64,000 nucleotides of DNA from Bacillus sp. CH30_1T (GCF_008364765.1 NZ_VTUY01000006.1:303169-367168), one strand, 5' to 3'; shown: positions 16,810 to 26,196, counted from the stretch's first letter. Numbers and translations are program-made. Notes: generated by a model from the sequence alone, not told the origin.

Positions 16810-17712
16810 ATGAAACCATCGATACAATTTCATACATTAATCCGGGGAATCATCTTAATCGGATATGCTCTTTTGGTATTGAAACTATTCTTAACGTTTA
16901 ATTTGCAAAACTTTGTCGCACCCAAAATGCATGGATACATGTATTTCGCTCTAGGGGTTTTCATTCTCCTGGGGGCGATCCAAATCATCCGGGGTACATC
17001 TTCAGCTTCTGCAAAAGAACACCATTGTGATTGTGAAGGTCATGAACTGCCGAAAGGATTCATTCGATCGAGCATGGTATATGCCCTATTTATTTTTCCA
17101 ATTGTGGTTGGGTTCCTGCTGCCGGATAACTTATTAGATAGTTCCGTAGCAGCTAAAAGAGGGGTGAAAGTAGGGAATAGTCTATTTTCAACGCCGCCAT
17201 CCAGTGAACAAAAAGGGTTAGATCAAAATGAGAGCACTGGGAAAAGTTCCACTGAAACTGAGCCCACCCTCAGTCCGTATGATGAGTTTCCTGTGGAAAA
17301 GGATTTCGACAAGTTGAAAGAAATCGTAAATAAAAGAGAAAAAATAATCGTAAGAGATGAACAATATATTCAAACATTAAGTATTGTGGACGAAAAGCTG
17401 GGCGATTTCGTCGGAAAAGAAATTCAGCTTACAGGCTTTGTGTATAAAGATGAAGGATTTGCAGAAGATGAAATGGTGATTTCCCGCTTTACCGTTACCT
17501 GCTGCGTAGCAGATGCTTCTGTTTATGGGTTGTTGGCACGTGATTCAGAACTGAGTAAACTTGAACCCGATACGTGGATTAACGTGAGTGGCGTAATCGA
17601 TAAGGTGGATTTCAATGGTCAGGAAATGCCGGTTCTAAAAAATCCTGTTTTTGAAGTAATAGATCCGCCTGCTAATCCATATGTAGAGGAGTTCTATATT
17701 AAAATTGAATAA
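16810..17712 (+). CDS. TIGR03943/DUF1980 partner of the DUF318 permease
   Basis: 300 residues from ATG 16810, with AAGGAGGCGG six bases upstream; longer frames into the previous gene are not credible. Three or four N-terminal membrane helices (to about residue 115) surround a CDCEGH motif. A soluble domain follows (about 150-300) with an OB-like fold and the conserved RFTVTCCVADASVYGLLA, where the CC pair and nearby Asp could bind metal. It lies 14 bp after the permease and is co-transcribed. The pair probably forms one membrane complex. Confidence 0.85.
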   Translation: MKPSIQFHTLIRGIILIGYALLVLKLFLTFNLQNFVAPKMHGYMYFALGVFILLGAIQIIRGTSSASAKEHHCDCEGHELPKGFIRSSMVYALFIFPIVVGFLLPDNLLDSSVAAKRGVKVGNSLFSTPPSSEQKGLDQNESTGKSSTETEPTLSPYDEFPVEKDFDKLKEIVNKREKIIVRDEQYIQTLSIVDEKLGDFVGKEIQLTGFVYKDEGFAEDEMVISRFTVTCCVADASVYGLLARDSELSKLEPDTWINVSGVIDKVDFNGQEMPVLKNPVFEVIDPPANPYVEEFYIKIE

Positions 17713-17843
17713 ATTAAAAAAATCCTTACTTTTGTGTAAGTGAGGGTTTTTTTATAAAATTCAAATCGTGATCATTTTGATTAATGGACAGGGAAGTAAT
17801 AGAGAGATATTAGATGCTTTTACGGTGGAAGGATGATAGACGA

Positions 17844-17883
17844 ATAAAAGCCAGGCGCTATAATAAACGCTCCTGGCTTTTAT
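17844..17883. terminator. Terminator shared by the permease operon and the znuA remnant
   Basis: 12-bp stem ATAAAAGCCAGG (17844-17855) with CCTGGCTTTTAT (17872-17883). It ends exactly at the last codon of the decayed gene, so it is its ancestral terminator. A second weaker T-rich hairpin at about 17717-17755 serves the plus strand. Confidence 0.75.
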
Positions 17884-18130
17884 CATTTGTTTTCTAGTGC
17901 TTTCTTGATTGTTTGAATGTTTTCTTACATCAGAGATAGATAGTCCATATTTTCATCGATATCTTCTTCCGTTAATACGGAAAGGCTATGAACTTTAAGT
18001 GCTGAACAATCTTTGTGATTCGAGGAGTTATATTTTGCTCGAAAATAACATACTTTATTTGATATTCTTTTGCTGTTTCAATCAAATCTTTTAATTCCTT
18101 TTGCGAGGGTTCATCTGTAGGCATTACGTT
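17883..18130 (-). pseudogene. Decayed 3' fragment of a zinc-binding ABC lipoprotein (ZnuA/AdcA-like)
   Basis: The minus strand reads PTDEPSQKELKDLIETAKEY then QIKYVIFEQNITPRI, the C-terminal lobe of ZnuA-type proteins (DEPS-x-x-L...K-x-I-F-E-x-x-x-x-P). After a frameshift near 18000 it continues in another frame with VLTEEDIDENMDYLSLM, hits an in-frame TAA, then ENIQTIKKALENK and stop. Both blocks keep the ZnuA order, so this is one gene broken by a frameshift, an internal stop and loss of the 5' two thirds. It sits beside the Zur-like-controlled permease pair, suggesting a former zinc uptake cluster. Confidence 0.65.
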
Positions 18131-18263
18131 TTATGAAAGTGGTCTACTGAATATGATCAGAACATTGAGATTGTAACTTTATTCCTATATTTAACATTAC
18201 TACTGATATTTTGAATCTTCTAAACGATAATGAAGATAGGATATTGAAAGGGAGGTAAAGAAA

Positions 18264-19688
18264 TTGCATGAGAAAATGGATGGGACTCAGAAAGCGTCAG
18301 GAATTCCGGGCAGGTGGTTTGTGGATGAAGCAGCAGACGGGTCGGAGGGCTATCCGATTTTATTTATTCATGGGATTCATGCCTCGTCAGACACGTGGAT
18401 ACGAGAGAATGATCTACAGGAATTCACACGGAAAAATGGGCACCAAGCAGTTTTTATTGATTTGCATCCAGACGAAGATATGTGGAAGAATGGGCAGCTT
18501 TTAGTGGGAAAGCTTCGTGAGATTTACGACTATTTTAAGAGGAAGGTAGTGGTTGTCGGGCATAGTAAAGGAGGGATCGATGTTCAAACAGCATTGGTTC
18601 ATTATGGTGCTAGACCATATATAGAGAGGGTCATCACTCTTTCGTCTCCTCATCATGGATCAGAGCTTGCAGACCTTGCTTATAGTAAATGGGCAGGCTG
18701 GTTATCCGATGCTTTAAGAAGTAAAAATAACGCCGTGTTTTCCTTGCAAACGGGATATATGAAATCTTTCCGCACCCAGACGGACGAACTTGAACTTGCA
18801 AAAGCCACCCCATTCTATACATTCGGTGGTACAGGATGGGGAGGGGTGAATTCTGAACTGTTTTGGGGCGGGTTATACTTAAGCCGATTTGGACAAAGTG
18901 ATGGAGCGGTGCTGGTAACAAGTTCACGCCTTCCTTATGGGGATGAGGTGCGGGTCCAAGACTGGTCTCATACGACAATAAAAGAAGGCGGAGAGATTTT
19001 CCCTTATTTGAAGGAACTCTTAACAGAAGAGGTGCAAGAGTTATCCTATGCTGCCGTGAGCGAGATTGCTAAAGATGGAGAAAAATCGGTCCTACATAGA
19101 GGCGGGGGATTTGTGGGCGTTGGAGTGGAGAAGTTTTCAGTGGAGGAAGAGGTAGAGAAAATCTCTGTGGACTGGATCAGTGATCAACAGGCTACTATCT
19201 ATGAGCTCATTAGTCCAAACGGGCAAGTGTATAAACAGTTTATGCTTACGGAAGATGCGACAGGCTTTTTACCGGGTGCCTATCATCATTCCATTATCAT
19301 TTCAAAGCCACTTTTAGGGGAGTGGGAAATGAGGGCATATAATAGTCAAAGTGAAACATACCTGCTGACCATTCTGTTTAAGAAAGGAATTAGTAAGGGG
19401 GAGAAACAGCTGGCGTGGGATGGAGAACATTTAATGGTTTCATGGAATTTATACGACAAACCTGTAAAGAAAACATATACCATTCACCATATTCCAACGA
19501 AGAGCGGGACCAAAAACCAAACCACCCTCATTACAACTGAAGATCTATCTTCTCTGCCCCTTGCTGAATTTGAAGAAGGAATCCATAACATCACGATTGA
19601 TATAGAAGGGGAAACCCAGGAGGGGAACAAATTTCAGAGAACGATTATTCAAACGGTTTATGTAGATGGAAAGGGGAAAATCTATTAA
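18264..19688 (+). CDS. Lipase-like alpha/beta hydrolase with C-terminal beta domain
   Basis: 474 residues from TTG 18264 (AGGGAGG eight bases upstream). The first 260 residues are an alpha/beta hydrolase: PILFIHGIHASSDTW (31-45, oxyanion loop), the nucleophile elbow GHSKGG with S101, VITLSSPHHGSELADLAYSKWAG as in triacylglycerol lipases and PGAP1-like proteins, and a late DWSHTTI histidine. The C-terminal 200 residues are beta-rich, with WISDQQATIYELISPNG and a HNITIDIEG-type strand pattern, like an accessory or substrate-binding domain. No signal peptide is visible, so it may be cytosolic. The substrate is unknown; esters or lipids are likely. Confidence 0.78.
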   Translation: MHEKMDGTQKASGIPGRWFVDEAADGSEGYPILFIHGIHASSDTWIRENDLQEFTRKNGHQAVFIDLHPDEDMWKNGQLLVGKLREIYDYFKRKVVVVGHSKGGIDVQTALVHYGARPYIERVITLSSPHHGSELADLAYSKWAGWLSDALRSKNNAVFSLQTGYMKSFRTQTDELELAKATPFYTFGGTGWGGVNSELFWGGLYLSRFGQSDGAVLVTSSRLPYGDEVRVQDWSHTTIKEGGEIFPYLKELLTEEVQELSYAAVSEIAKDGEKSVLHRGGGFVGVGVEKFSVEEEVEKISVDWISDQQATIYELISPNGQVYKQFMLTEDATGFLPGAYHHSIIISKPLLGEWEMRAYNSQSETYLLTILFKKGISKGEKQLAWDGEHLMVSWNLYDKPVKKTYTIHHIPTKSGTKNQTTLITTEDLSSLPLAEFEEGIHNITIDIEGETQEGNKFQRTIIQTVYVDGKGKIY

Positions 19689-19712
19689 TTGTTTGAGGTG
19701 CCATTAAATGCA

Positions 19713-19746
19713 AGGTCCGTCCCTATGTATATCTAGGGACGGACCT
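19713..19746. repeat. GGGACGGACCT palindromic repeat, copy 1 (terminator)
   Basis: Stem AGGTCCGTCCCTA (19713-19725) with TAGGGACGGACCT (19734-19746), 13 bp perfect, between convergent genes. The same stem recurs at 35954, 41418 and 43279. Confidence 0.8.
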
Positions 19747-19751
19747 CTAAG

Positions 19752-20066
19752 TTATAATGCGCTTAGGAATTCTGTTACTTGTTCTGGTGTTTTGGCGTTG
19801 GCACTGTGCAGGTGCGCTATTTTTTCGCCGTTTTTGTAGACAAGCAGGCTTGGGATGCCCATGACGTCATATTTTTCGGCGATTTCAGGAAATTCGTCTT
19901 TATTGATGTCGTACCATTTATATTGACCGAACTCTTCCATGATCTCATCCATGAACATATCCATACGACGGCAGTCAGGACACCAGTCAGCGTGGAATTT
20001 CACGATCACCGGATCTGCCGAAGTAATTAAATCTTCAAAGGTTTCTTTGTTTTTGATTGCTTGCAT
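19752..20066 (-). CDS. Thioredoxin-family protein
   Basis: 104 residues with a thioredoxin fold and active site ADWCPDC (C29, C32), conserved cis-proline region VMGIPSLLVYKNGEK and C-terminal helix. WCPDC rather than WCGPC marks it as a thioredoxin-like reductase or disulfide protein, not the housekeeping TrxA. It is cytosolic (no signal). AGGGAGGTT precedes the ATG. It is a single gene ending in the repeat hairpin at 19713-19746. Confidence 0.88.
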   Translation of the reverse strand: MQAIKNKETFEDLITSADPVIVKFHADWCPDCRRMDMFMDEIMEEFGQYKWYDINKDEFPEIAEKYDVMGIPSLLVYKNGEKIAHLHSANAKTPEQVTEFLSAL

Positions 20067-20190
20067 GTTGATAACCTCCCTTTTTCATTATTTTATACAA
20101 AACATCAATCAATTGTAAAACGAATCATTTTTCGTCTGAACGTGTACATGATAATATGAGAATACAATTTGAAAGAAAAAGGTGACATTT

Positions 20191-21231
20191 ATGCAACCGA
20201 TTAACGTTGGAATAGTAGGATACGGTTTTTCTGGACAAAGCTTTCATCGTCCATTACTTTCTCACTTAGAGGAATTTCATATCGAAGCGGTGCTTTCTTC
20301 TGATGAAGAGAAAGTGCTGAAAGACATTGAGGGCGCGACTGTGGTTTCTTCCCTTGACGATTTACTTCAACAAGACATTGAATTAGTTGTGATCACAACG
20401 CCAAACCATCTTCACTACTCCATGATTAAGCAATCATTACTTGCTGACAAACATGTAGTGGTAGAGAAGCCATTTGTGACGAATAGTGTGGAAGGGGAAG
20501 AACTGTTAGCTTTAGCGAAAGAGAGGGGCTTGCATCTTACCGTATTCCATAATCGCCGATGGGATGCTGACTTCTTAACCATTCAAGACTTACTTGCAGA
20601 AGATGCTTTAGGACAAGTCTATACATACGAAGCTCACTTTGATCGTTTCCGCCCGACTATTAAAGATCGTTGGAAAGAAAATAAAATGGAGGGAGCCGGC
20701 GTGTTATATGATTTGGGTTCCCACCTTCTTGATCAAGCACTCACCCTGTTTGGTACACCAAAATGGGTGCAGGCAGATGTGTTCCCGCAAAGGAATCCGG
20801 AAAAAGCGGAAGACTATTTCCATATTACACTGGGTTATGACGTATTGAGAGTGCAACTGTACTCCCGTTCTATTGTCCTTGATCCAGGACCCCGCTATCA
20901 GGTTCATGGATTAAAAGGAAGCTACGTGAAGCATGGAATGGATCGTCAGGAAGACGATTTGAAAGCAGGGAAAAATCCACTTGATGAAGAGTGGGGATTG
21001 GAAGTTGAAGAAAACTGGGGTACACTGACAACCCTATCTGGTGATGAAGTGACCTCAGAAGTCATTCCTTCTGAAAAGGGGGATTATACCCAGTTCTATC
21101 TGGGGATATATGAAACCTTAAGGGGAAACAAACCTCTTCCGGTAAAACCGGAGGATGCATTACACGTGATAAAAATCATAGAAGCATGTAAAGAAAGTGC
21201 AGAGAGCAAACGAGTTGTTCATCTGAAATAG
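20191..21231 (+). CDS. Gfo/Idh/MocA-family NAD(P)-dependent oxidoreductase
   Basis: 346 residues from ATG 20191 (AAAAGGTG seven bases upstream; a GTG at 20182 is embedded in that site). The Rossmann motif VGIVGYGFSGQSFHRPLL is at the N-terminus, EKPF (VVVEKPFVTNS) in the middle, and a C-terminal beta-sheet domain with GAGVLYDLGSHLLDQAL. It is closest in layout to the YvaA/IolW scyllo-inositol dehydrogenases, which act on polyols or sugars. No inositol genes are nearby, so the substrate is uncertain. Monocistronic. Confidence 0.85.
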   Translation: MQPINVGIVGYGFSGQSFHRPLLSHLEEFHIEAVLSSDEEKVLKDIEGATVVSSLDDLLQQDIELVVITTPNHLHYSMIKQSLLADKHVVVEKPFVTNSVEGEELLALAKERGLHLTVFHNRRWDADFLTIQDLLAEDALGQVYTYEAHFDRFRPTIKDRWKENKMEGAGVLYDLGSHLLDQALTLFGTPKWVQADVFPQRNPEKAEDYFHITLGYDVLRVQLYSRSIVLDPGPRYQVHGLKGSYVKHGMDRQEDDLKAGKNPLDEEWGLEVEENWGTLTTLSGDEVTSEVIPSEKGDYTQFYLGIYETLRGNKPLPVKPEDALHVIKIIEACKESAESKRVVHLK

Positions 21232-21236
21232 AGTAG

Positions 21237-21263
21237 AAGGGCTCCCCACAATAGGGAGCCTTT
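21237..21263. terminator. Convergent terminator, oxidoreductase and germination operon
   Basis: Stem AAGGGCTCCC (21237-21246) with GGGAGCCTTT (21254-21263), with T's after it on the plus strand and A's before it. Confidence 0.75.
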
Positions 21264-21274
21264 CTTTATAGAGG

Positions 21275-22372
21275 CTATTCTACTGTACCAGCTTCTAAGA
21301 TCTGAACTTTTGCGTCCACATTGAATTTCACACGGGGATAAATGCTTTCTTTCCATTCTTTAATATCAAATCCACGTACCCCGTGTTTTTGATTTTGACC
21401 GATGCCGACAGGGTCGATGCCTAATTCCTGAAATTCCTTCAGCATGGTTAAGCATTTTTCTTCTATATCTTTTTCCATTTTTTTCTCAACTTCCACTACT
21501 TTATCAGGAGTCAATTTTTTTCCTGTGTACTCTCTGACAATCCCTCTGATCTTAATTTTTATAGTGACTTCAACGGGGTCTGTTTTGTGTCTTACAATGA
21601 TCTTGTGCTTGGAACTCAGGCTTGTCACTGAAGCCTCAACGTTTTTTTCTGCTTTATCAGGCTTTTTCCCTAATTTAACGATATGATGTCCCTCTGCCAG
21701 TTTATCTACCAACAATTTAAAGAAAAACATATCGTCAGCAGGAATCTTTTTAACCATTTTATCTTTTTTAAAGAGTGCAACACCTGTAATGGCTATACTT
21801 TCGTTAGAAAGCTGCTTCAATATAGGGAGATAGGCTGTTTGTCCTTCTTGGAAATAATTAAAAAGAAATAAATGTAAATTTGTTTCTGGTAACTCTCTTC
21901 GGTTAATGTTGTGTGTAATCAGGTTAGAAATATACGTTCCATTGCCCCTTAAGCCATAATTACCTTTGAGCAGTTCCCCTGCTTCTCCTTCTACTATCGT
22001 TACATATAGCCTTGCCCCAACACTCGCGTCTCTTTGCAGGGAATCTCCGATATCGATGATTCCTTTCTTTGCTAGTTTTTCTCCTATCAACACGACATCC
22101 AAGCTTCCTCTTACAAGGGGCTGTTGAGCCTTCCTTGCCAATTTTTCAAGTACTTCTCGTGTAGAAGATGCCTCAGCAGAAAGTGTTCCATTCTGGATTG
22201 ACTTATCGGATAAGTAGATAGGAAAGAGTGATGTACCTCTTATTATATTTTCATCAACATAATCATAGGCTTTTCCGGTTTCAACATACAAATCGTCGAG
22301 AATTTCCTTTTCTACACATCCCGATAGGAGCAAAGAACAAATGAGTAAAATGATCAAAGAAAGTTGTTTCAT
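21275..22372 (-). CDS. Spore germination lipoprotein, GerC family
   Basis: 365 residues. A lipoprotein signal (LLICSLLLSGC, lipidated C19) is followed by the Ger(x)C fold: YDYVDENIIRGTSLFPIYL near the N-terminus, GLRGNGTYISNLITHNINRRELPE in the middle, and the C-terminal domain ending EWKESIYPRVKFNVDAKVQI. It forms the external subunit of a nutrient germinant receptor in the spore inner membrane. It is last of three genes, overlapping the GerB gene by 4 bp. Confidence 0.92.
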   Translation of the reverse strand: MKQLSLIILLICSLLLSGCVEKEILDDLYVETGKAYDYVDENIIRGTSLFPIYLSDKSIQNGTLSAEASSTREVLEKLARKAQQPLVRGSLDVVLIGEKLAKKGIIDIGDSLQRDASVGARLYVTIVEGEAGELLKGNYGLRGNGTYISNLITHNINRRELPETNLHLFLFNYFQEGQTAYLPILKQLSNESIAITGVALFKKDKMVKKIPADDMFFFKLLVDKLAEGHHIVKLGKKPDKAEKNVEASVTSLSSKHKIIVRHKTDPVEVTIKIKIRGIVREYTGKKLTPDKVVEVEKKMEKDIEEKCLTMLKEFQELGIDPVGIGQNQKHGVRGFDIKEWKESIYPRVKFNVDAKVQILEAGTVE

Positions 22373-23457
22373 TGTTTTTGTCTCACCTTCTTCATGATAG
22401 TCACCAGTACTAAGAGAACAGGTATGTAAATAAAGTTGAAATAAAAACCGATTTCTCCTGAAATCGTATTCAAGAAATTAATCTGTTTACGATCAGTGAT
22501 AAAAGTTAAGGTGCATAAACAGAGAATACAAATGATGATCAAGGCATGACGATGTCTCAAAGGAGTCATTCGCTTAATGGTCCTGCTGGCACACCAGAGA
22601 GTTATGCACGCGTTGGGCAGAATCACTAAGCACCAATTTGCGATTCCGATATATTCAAAACGTTCAACAAAGGGCATTTCTACGATCTTCCACATAGAAA
22701 GTGTGGCCCAAACGGTCTTTTCTAATTGCTTTTGACTGAAAAATGCAAAAGAAATGATGGCAATTATGGTGTATATGGTTGATGTTGTAAATAGCCCCCA
22801 ATGAGCATATTTTTGAGACTTTCTCGCATCTTTAATATAAGGATAGAGCATCAGTATGGATTCGTATCCCAGATAAGTAAGTGACATATTTTTTGTTGAG
22901 ATTAAGAGATCTTTGATGCTGTGATCAAATACCGGTAAAATGTTTCTGAAATCTGCGTATTTAAATGTAAACGCAAAGGTTAAGAGCAAATAACTCGGCA
23001 GGATCGTTCCAAAAAAAGCTGCCCCTGCGATCGTACGAACCCCGCCATTTACGATATAGTACACAATTATCAGGAAGAAAAAGGAAAATATAAAGGTGCT
23101 TAATCGCGGATACATCCATACTTGCAATACCTCGATATATGTTCTCAAAATTGTTACCACCAGCAAACTAAAATAGAGGGCAAATAATAAGTTGAAAATA
23201 TTCCCAATCCATTTTCCGAAAGCCAAGGTATGAGCAGATACAAGGTCCCCTCCAGATTTTTCTAAAATAAGGTACATAAGGAACATGAGAATATGAGTGA
23301 AAATTCCTGCCAGGATGACAGAAATCCATCCATCATATCCCGCATTCATCGAAATGATTCGTTGGAACCCCAGAATACCTGCCCCGACTTGAATGGAATG
23401 TATGAGAAAGAATACAAGGAAAGGGGATATTTTTCTTCTTTCTGGAATGGTTTGCAT
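22369..23457 (-). CDS. Spore germination transporter-like subunit, GerB family
   Basis: 362 residues with about ten membrane helices. It belongs to the GerAB/ArcD/ProY (APC superfamily) group and begins with cytosolic ERRKISPFLVFFLIHSIQVGAGILGFQR. It is the subunit thought to bind the nutrient germinant. GGAGGTGATCAG lies upstream of the ATG. It follows the GerA gene by 17 bp and overlaps the GerC gene. Expression in the forespore under sigma-G is usual for these operons, but I could not point to a convincing promoter. Confidence 0.92.
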   Translation of the reverse strand: MQTIPERRKISPFLVFFLIHSIQVGAGILGFQRIISMNAGYDGWISVILAGIFTHILMFLMYLILEKSGGDLVSAHTLAFGKWIGNIFNLLFALYFSLLVVTILRTYIEVLQVWMYPRLSTFIFSFFFLIIVYYIVNGGVRTIAGAAFFGTILPSYLLLTFAFTFKYADFRNILPVFDHSIKDLLISTKNMSLTYLGYESILMLYPYIKDARKSQKYAHWGLFTTSTIYTIIAIISFAFFSQKQLEKTVWATLSMWKIVEMPFVERFEYIGIANWCLVILPNACITLWCASRTIKRMTPLRHRHALIIICILCLCTLTFITDRKQINFLNTISGEIGFYFNFIYIPVLLVLVTIMKKVRQKQ

Positions 23458-23474
23458 CTGATCACCTCCGACCT

Positions 23475-24980
23475 TTACTCGTCGATATCTAGCTTTTTCT
23501 TTCCTTCAGATGGACGGAATCTGAAGGGTTTCTTCGTTCTTAAAAATTCTGGACGTCCAGCTTGTTTACTAAAAGGGAAACGGATCAGAGCGTCTTTCAG
23601 ATCCTTCATTCTCGGTGGATAGAGAGGCTCCAAGAATGGTCTTCCCAAGGAAGTTAACTGTAATAAATGTCCCATTAGTAAACAGAAACAGAAAACAATG
23701 CCTACTAATCCCCATAGTTGTGCGAACAACAAGAAGGGGAATCGGAGCAAACGGATCGTATTACCCATGCGGTACACGGGAGTCGTAAAGGAAGCAAGGG
23801 CAGCAAGGGCAACTAAAATGAGCAATACGTTACTTGTAATCCCTGCCTCAACAGACGCGGTCCCGATTACGATCCCTCCAACGATACCGATCGTTTGACC
23901 AACCTTGGTTGGAAGTCGGGCTCCTGCCTCACGCAATAATTCAATCGTTAATTCGAGAAATAGCGCTTCTAATATAGGAGGCAAAGGAATTTCTTGTCTG
24001 GAAGTCACAAGTGTGGCCATTAAATCCTTTGGAATGAGTTCATAATGATACGTAAGCGCAGCAACGTAAATCGGTGTAATCAAAATCGAAAATCCTACTG
24101 CAAAAACACGCACTAGACGGAGGAATGAGGCAATGAAGTAATTCAAGAAATAATCCTCATATGCATTAAAAAACTCGACGAGAGTAGTCGGTCCGATCAA
24201 GGCATGCGGAGAACCGTCTACCATAACGGCGACTTTTCCCTCCACCAGTACAGAAGCGACACGATCCGGGCGTTCTGAATCCAATAGCTGGGGGAAAGGG
24301 GAATTGCTATTATCGGCAATGAGCTGTTCAATAAATGAACTATCCATGATTTGATCAATATCAACGGCTCGTAAACGTTGACGCATCGTATTTACATTTG
24401 CTTTATCCACTAATCCATCAAGATAGACCAGGGCGATCCTCGTGTGAGTCAGTTTTCCAATATTGAATTCCTCCACCAGCAGTTCTTTAATAGGAAGTCT
24501 CTTACGGAGAAGATTCAGGTTGTCACTGAGTGATTCCACAAAGGCCTCTTTCGGACCAACCACACTGAACTCCACTTCCGGTTGGGAAACCTTTCTCCCC
24601 ATTTCATTCTTCGTAGCGATGAAGGCGAATTTTCGGTTGGAGGCATCCATCGTTAACAAGGTATATCCGTTAAAAAGCTTTTGTTCAATTTGAGCTTCAT
24701 CTTTGGATATCTCTATATCCAGTACAGGAACCAATGTCTTTAAATCATCAAATGTATGAAAGTCTTTTGAAAGTAAGGAGGGAAGAACATCTTCCTGAAG
24801 AATCTTCCCATCAATCAGAGTGGTAATGAAATGCAAACTGAATTTGGCCCCTGTATGAGGGTTCTGATAAAAAGCTTGTTTATAGTCAGCCGATTTCTCA
24901 GCTTCTTGTTTAAAGTTTTCATAGGTCTGTTTGTTCTTCGTGTCATCGGTGTTTTTCTTGTTCTTAAAGAATGGAAACAT
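23475..24980 (-). CDS. Spore germination receptor subunit, GerA family
   Basis: 501 residues. A hydrophilic N-terminal domain (about 1-255) and four or five membrane helices (about 280-440) end in a basic tail. Conserved stretches include LVEEFNIGKLTHTRIALVYLDGLV, LLDSERPDRVASVLVEGKVAVMVDGSPHALI and FLELTIELLREAGARLPTKVGQTIGIVGGIVIG. It assembles with GerB and GerC into a germinant receptor that triggers ion and dipicolinate release. It is first gene of the operon. The specific germinant cannot be read from sequence. Confidence 0.94.
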   Translation of the reverse strand: MFPFFKNKKNTDDTKNKQTYENFKQEAEKSADYKQAFYQNPHTGAKFSLHFITTLIDGKILQEDVLPSLLSKDFHTFDDLKTLVPVLDIEISKDEAQIEQKLFNGYTLLTMDASNRKFAFIATKNEMGRKVSQPEVEFSVVGPKEAFVESLSDNLNLLRKRLPIKELLVEEFNIGKLTHTRIALVYLDGLVDKANVNTMRQRLRAVDIDQIMDSSFIEQLIADNSNSPFPQLLDSERPDRVASVLVEGKVAVMVDGSPHALIGPTTLVEFFNAYEDYFLNYFIASFLRLVRVFAVGFSILITPIYVAALTYHYELIPKDLMATLVTSRQEIPLPPILEALFLELTIELLREAGARLPTKVGQTIGIVGGIVIGTASVEAGITSNVLLILVALAALASFTTPVYRMGNTIRLLRFPFLLFAQLWGLVGIVFCFCLLMGHLLQLTSLGRPFLEPLYPPRMKDLKDALIRFPFSKQAGRPEFLRTKKPFRFRPSEGKKKLDIDE

Positions 24981-25144
24981 ACTTATCCCTCATGTTCGAT
25001 GTTTGGTCTATCCTGTAGTGTTTCCGAAAATAGGAGAATTATGAAAAAGGATGGGGGAAGTGGGAAAAAAAGTTAAGATCTGTTGAATGATAAGAGGGGA
25101 TGAGTTCGAGGTGGATCAATCCGAGTTGGGAATGAAATAAAAAA

Positions 25145-25174
25145 GACTGGAGAAGGGAGATCCCTTTTCCAGTC
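25145..25174 (-). terminator. Terminator of the siderophore-binding lipoprotein gene
   Basis: 13-bp stem GACTGGAGAAGGG (25145-25157) with CCCTTTTCCAGTC (25162-25174), one G-T pair, T run on the minus strand. Confidence 0.85.
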
Positions 25175-25182
25175 TCATATCG

Positions 25183-26148
25183 TTATTCCTGCTCCAGGAA
25201 AAACTTCTCGATATCATCAAGCATCGCATTTGCTGCCACAACACCACCAGCAGTGTTCCAAATAGCATCACTTACTTCATATACCTTGTCTTGTTTTGCT
25301 ACTTCAAGGTTTTGGAATAGAGGATCGTTCAGCCACTCTTCAGCAAGCTTGTTCGCTTCTCCATCGCCAGTTTCATATGTGAAGTAGAATAATGCATCTC
25401 CGTCCATCGCCGGGATGCGCTCTTTTGTCACACCTGTTTCAGCGAAGTCATCAACATCCTGACCTTCAGGACGGGCGAATCCTAATTGATCCAGGATCAC
25501 ACCTGAGAACGAGTCTTTATGATAGATACGTACGTCACCTGCTAAAAAGCGGACCATAGAAACTTCTTGGTTTAATTTGTCTCCAAGCTTACCTTTAATT
25601 TCTGCAATTCGCTGGTCATACTCAGTTAATACTTCTTGACCTTTTTCTTCTTTGTTAAGTGCTTTAGCGTATAATTCAAAGTTCTCTTTCCAGTTACCGC
25701 GTAAAGTTTCAGCCATAACTGTTGGAGCGATGTCTTTCAGCTGATTGAATTGTTCCTCTTGACGCATTTTGTTCCCGATAATAAGATCCGGTTGAAGTTT
25801 TGCAATGGCTTCCATGTTTAATTCGCTTTCAGTTCCTACTACTTCCACGTCTTTCATATCGTCTGTAATATGATCGTACCAAGGATCACCTGTCCAGGAT
25901 TGTACGGCACCAACAGGGGTCACGTCCATAGAGAGAAGAGCCTCTGTTCCTTCATTTGTAAGGATGACTACCTTCTTAGGAGTTCCTTCGATTTCAGTCG
26001 TACCCATGGCATGTTCCACTGTATAGGTTTCTTCTTTTTTATCATCGTTCCCTGCAGAACCTTCTTTTTCTTCTTCTTTATTACCGCAAGCAGCTAAAAA
26101 TAGAAGTGAAGCGATAAGTAATAAAGATAATAAACTTCTTAATTTCAT
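25183..26148 (-). CDS. yfiY: Siderophore-binding lipoprotein of an iron ABC transporter
   Basis: 321 residues from ATG 26148 (AGGAGGA eight bases upstream; an ATG further out starts before the ribosome site). Signal peptide with lipobox LAAC, lipidated C21, then an acidic linker and a class III periplasmic-binding fold (TEIEGTPKKVVILTNEGTEALLSMDVTPVGAV, KLQPDLIIGNKMRQEEQFNQLKDIAPTV). It captures a ferric siderophore outside the membrane. It is divergent from two FecCD permease genes and a YusV-like ATPase; the B. subtilis YfiYZ-YfhA-YusV system, which I recall as taking up hydroxamate siderophores such as schizokinen, is the nearest match. The symbol is by context. Confidence 0.82.
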   Translation of the reverse strand: MKLRSLLSLLLIASLLFLAACGNKEEEKEGSAGNDDKKEETYTVEHAMGTTEIEGTPKKVVILTNEGTEALLSMDVTPVGAVQSWTGDPWYDHITDDMKDVEVVGTESELNMEAIAKLQPDLIIGNKMRQEEQFNQLKDIAPTVMAETLRGNWKENFELYAKALNKEEKGQEVLTEYDQRIAEIKGKLGDKLNQEVSMVRFLAGDVRIYHKDSFSGVILDQLGFARPEGQDVDDFAETGVTKERIPAMDGDALFYFTYETGDGEANKLAEEWLNDPLFQNLEVAKQDKVYEVSDAIWNTAGGVVAANAMLDDIEKFFLEQE

Positions 26149-26179
26149 ATGTATGAATCCTCCTGAAAATAATATATGG

Positions 26180-26196
26180 TTGATAATGATTATCAA
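26180..26196. promoter_or_regulatory. Fur box, lipoprotein side
   Basis: Perfect palindrome TTGATAATGATTATCAA containing the 7-1-7 Fur core TGATAAT-G-ATTATCA, just upstream of the lipoprotein gene. Confidence 0.88.
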
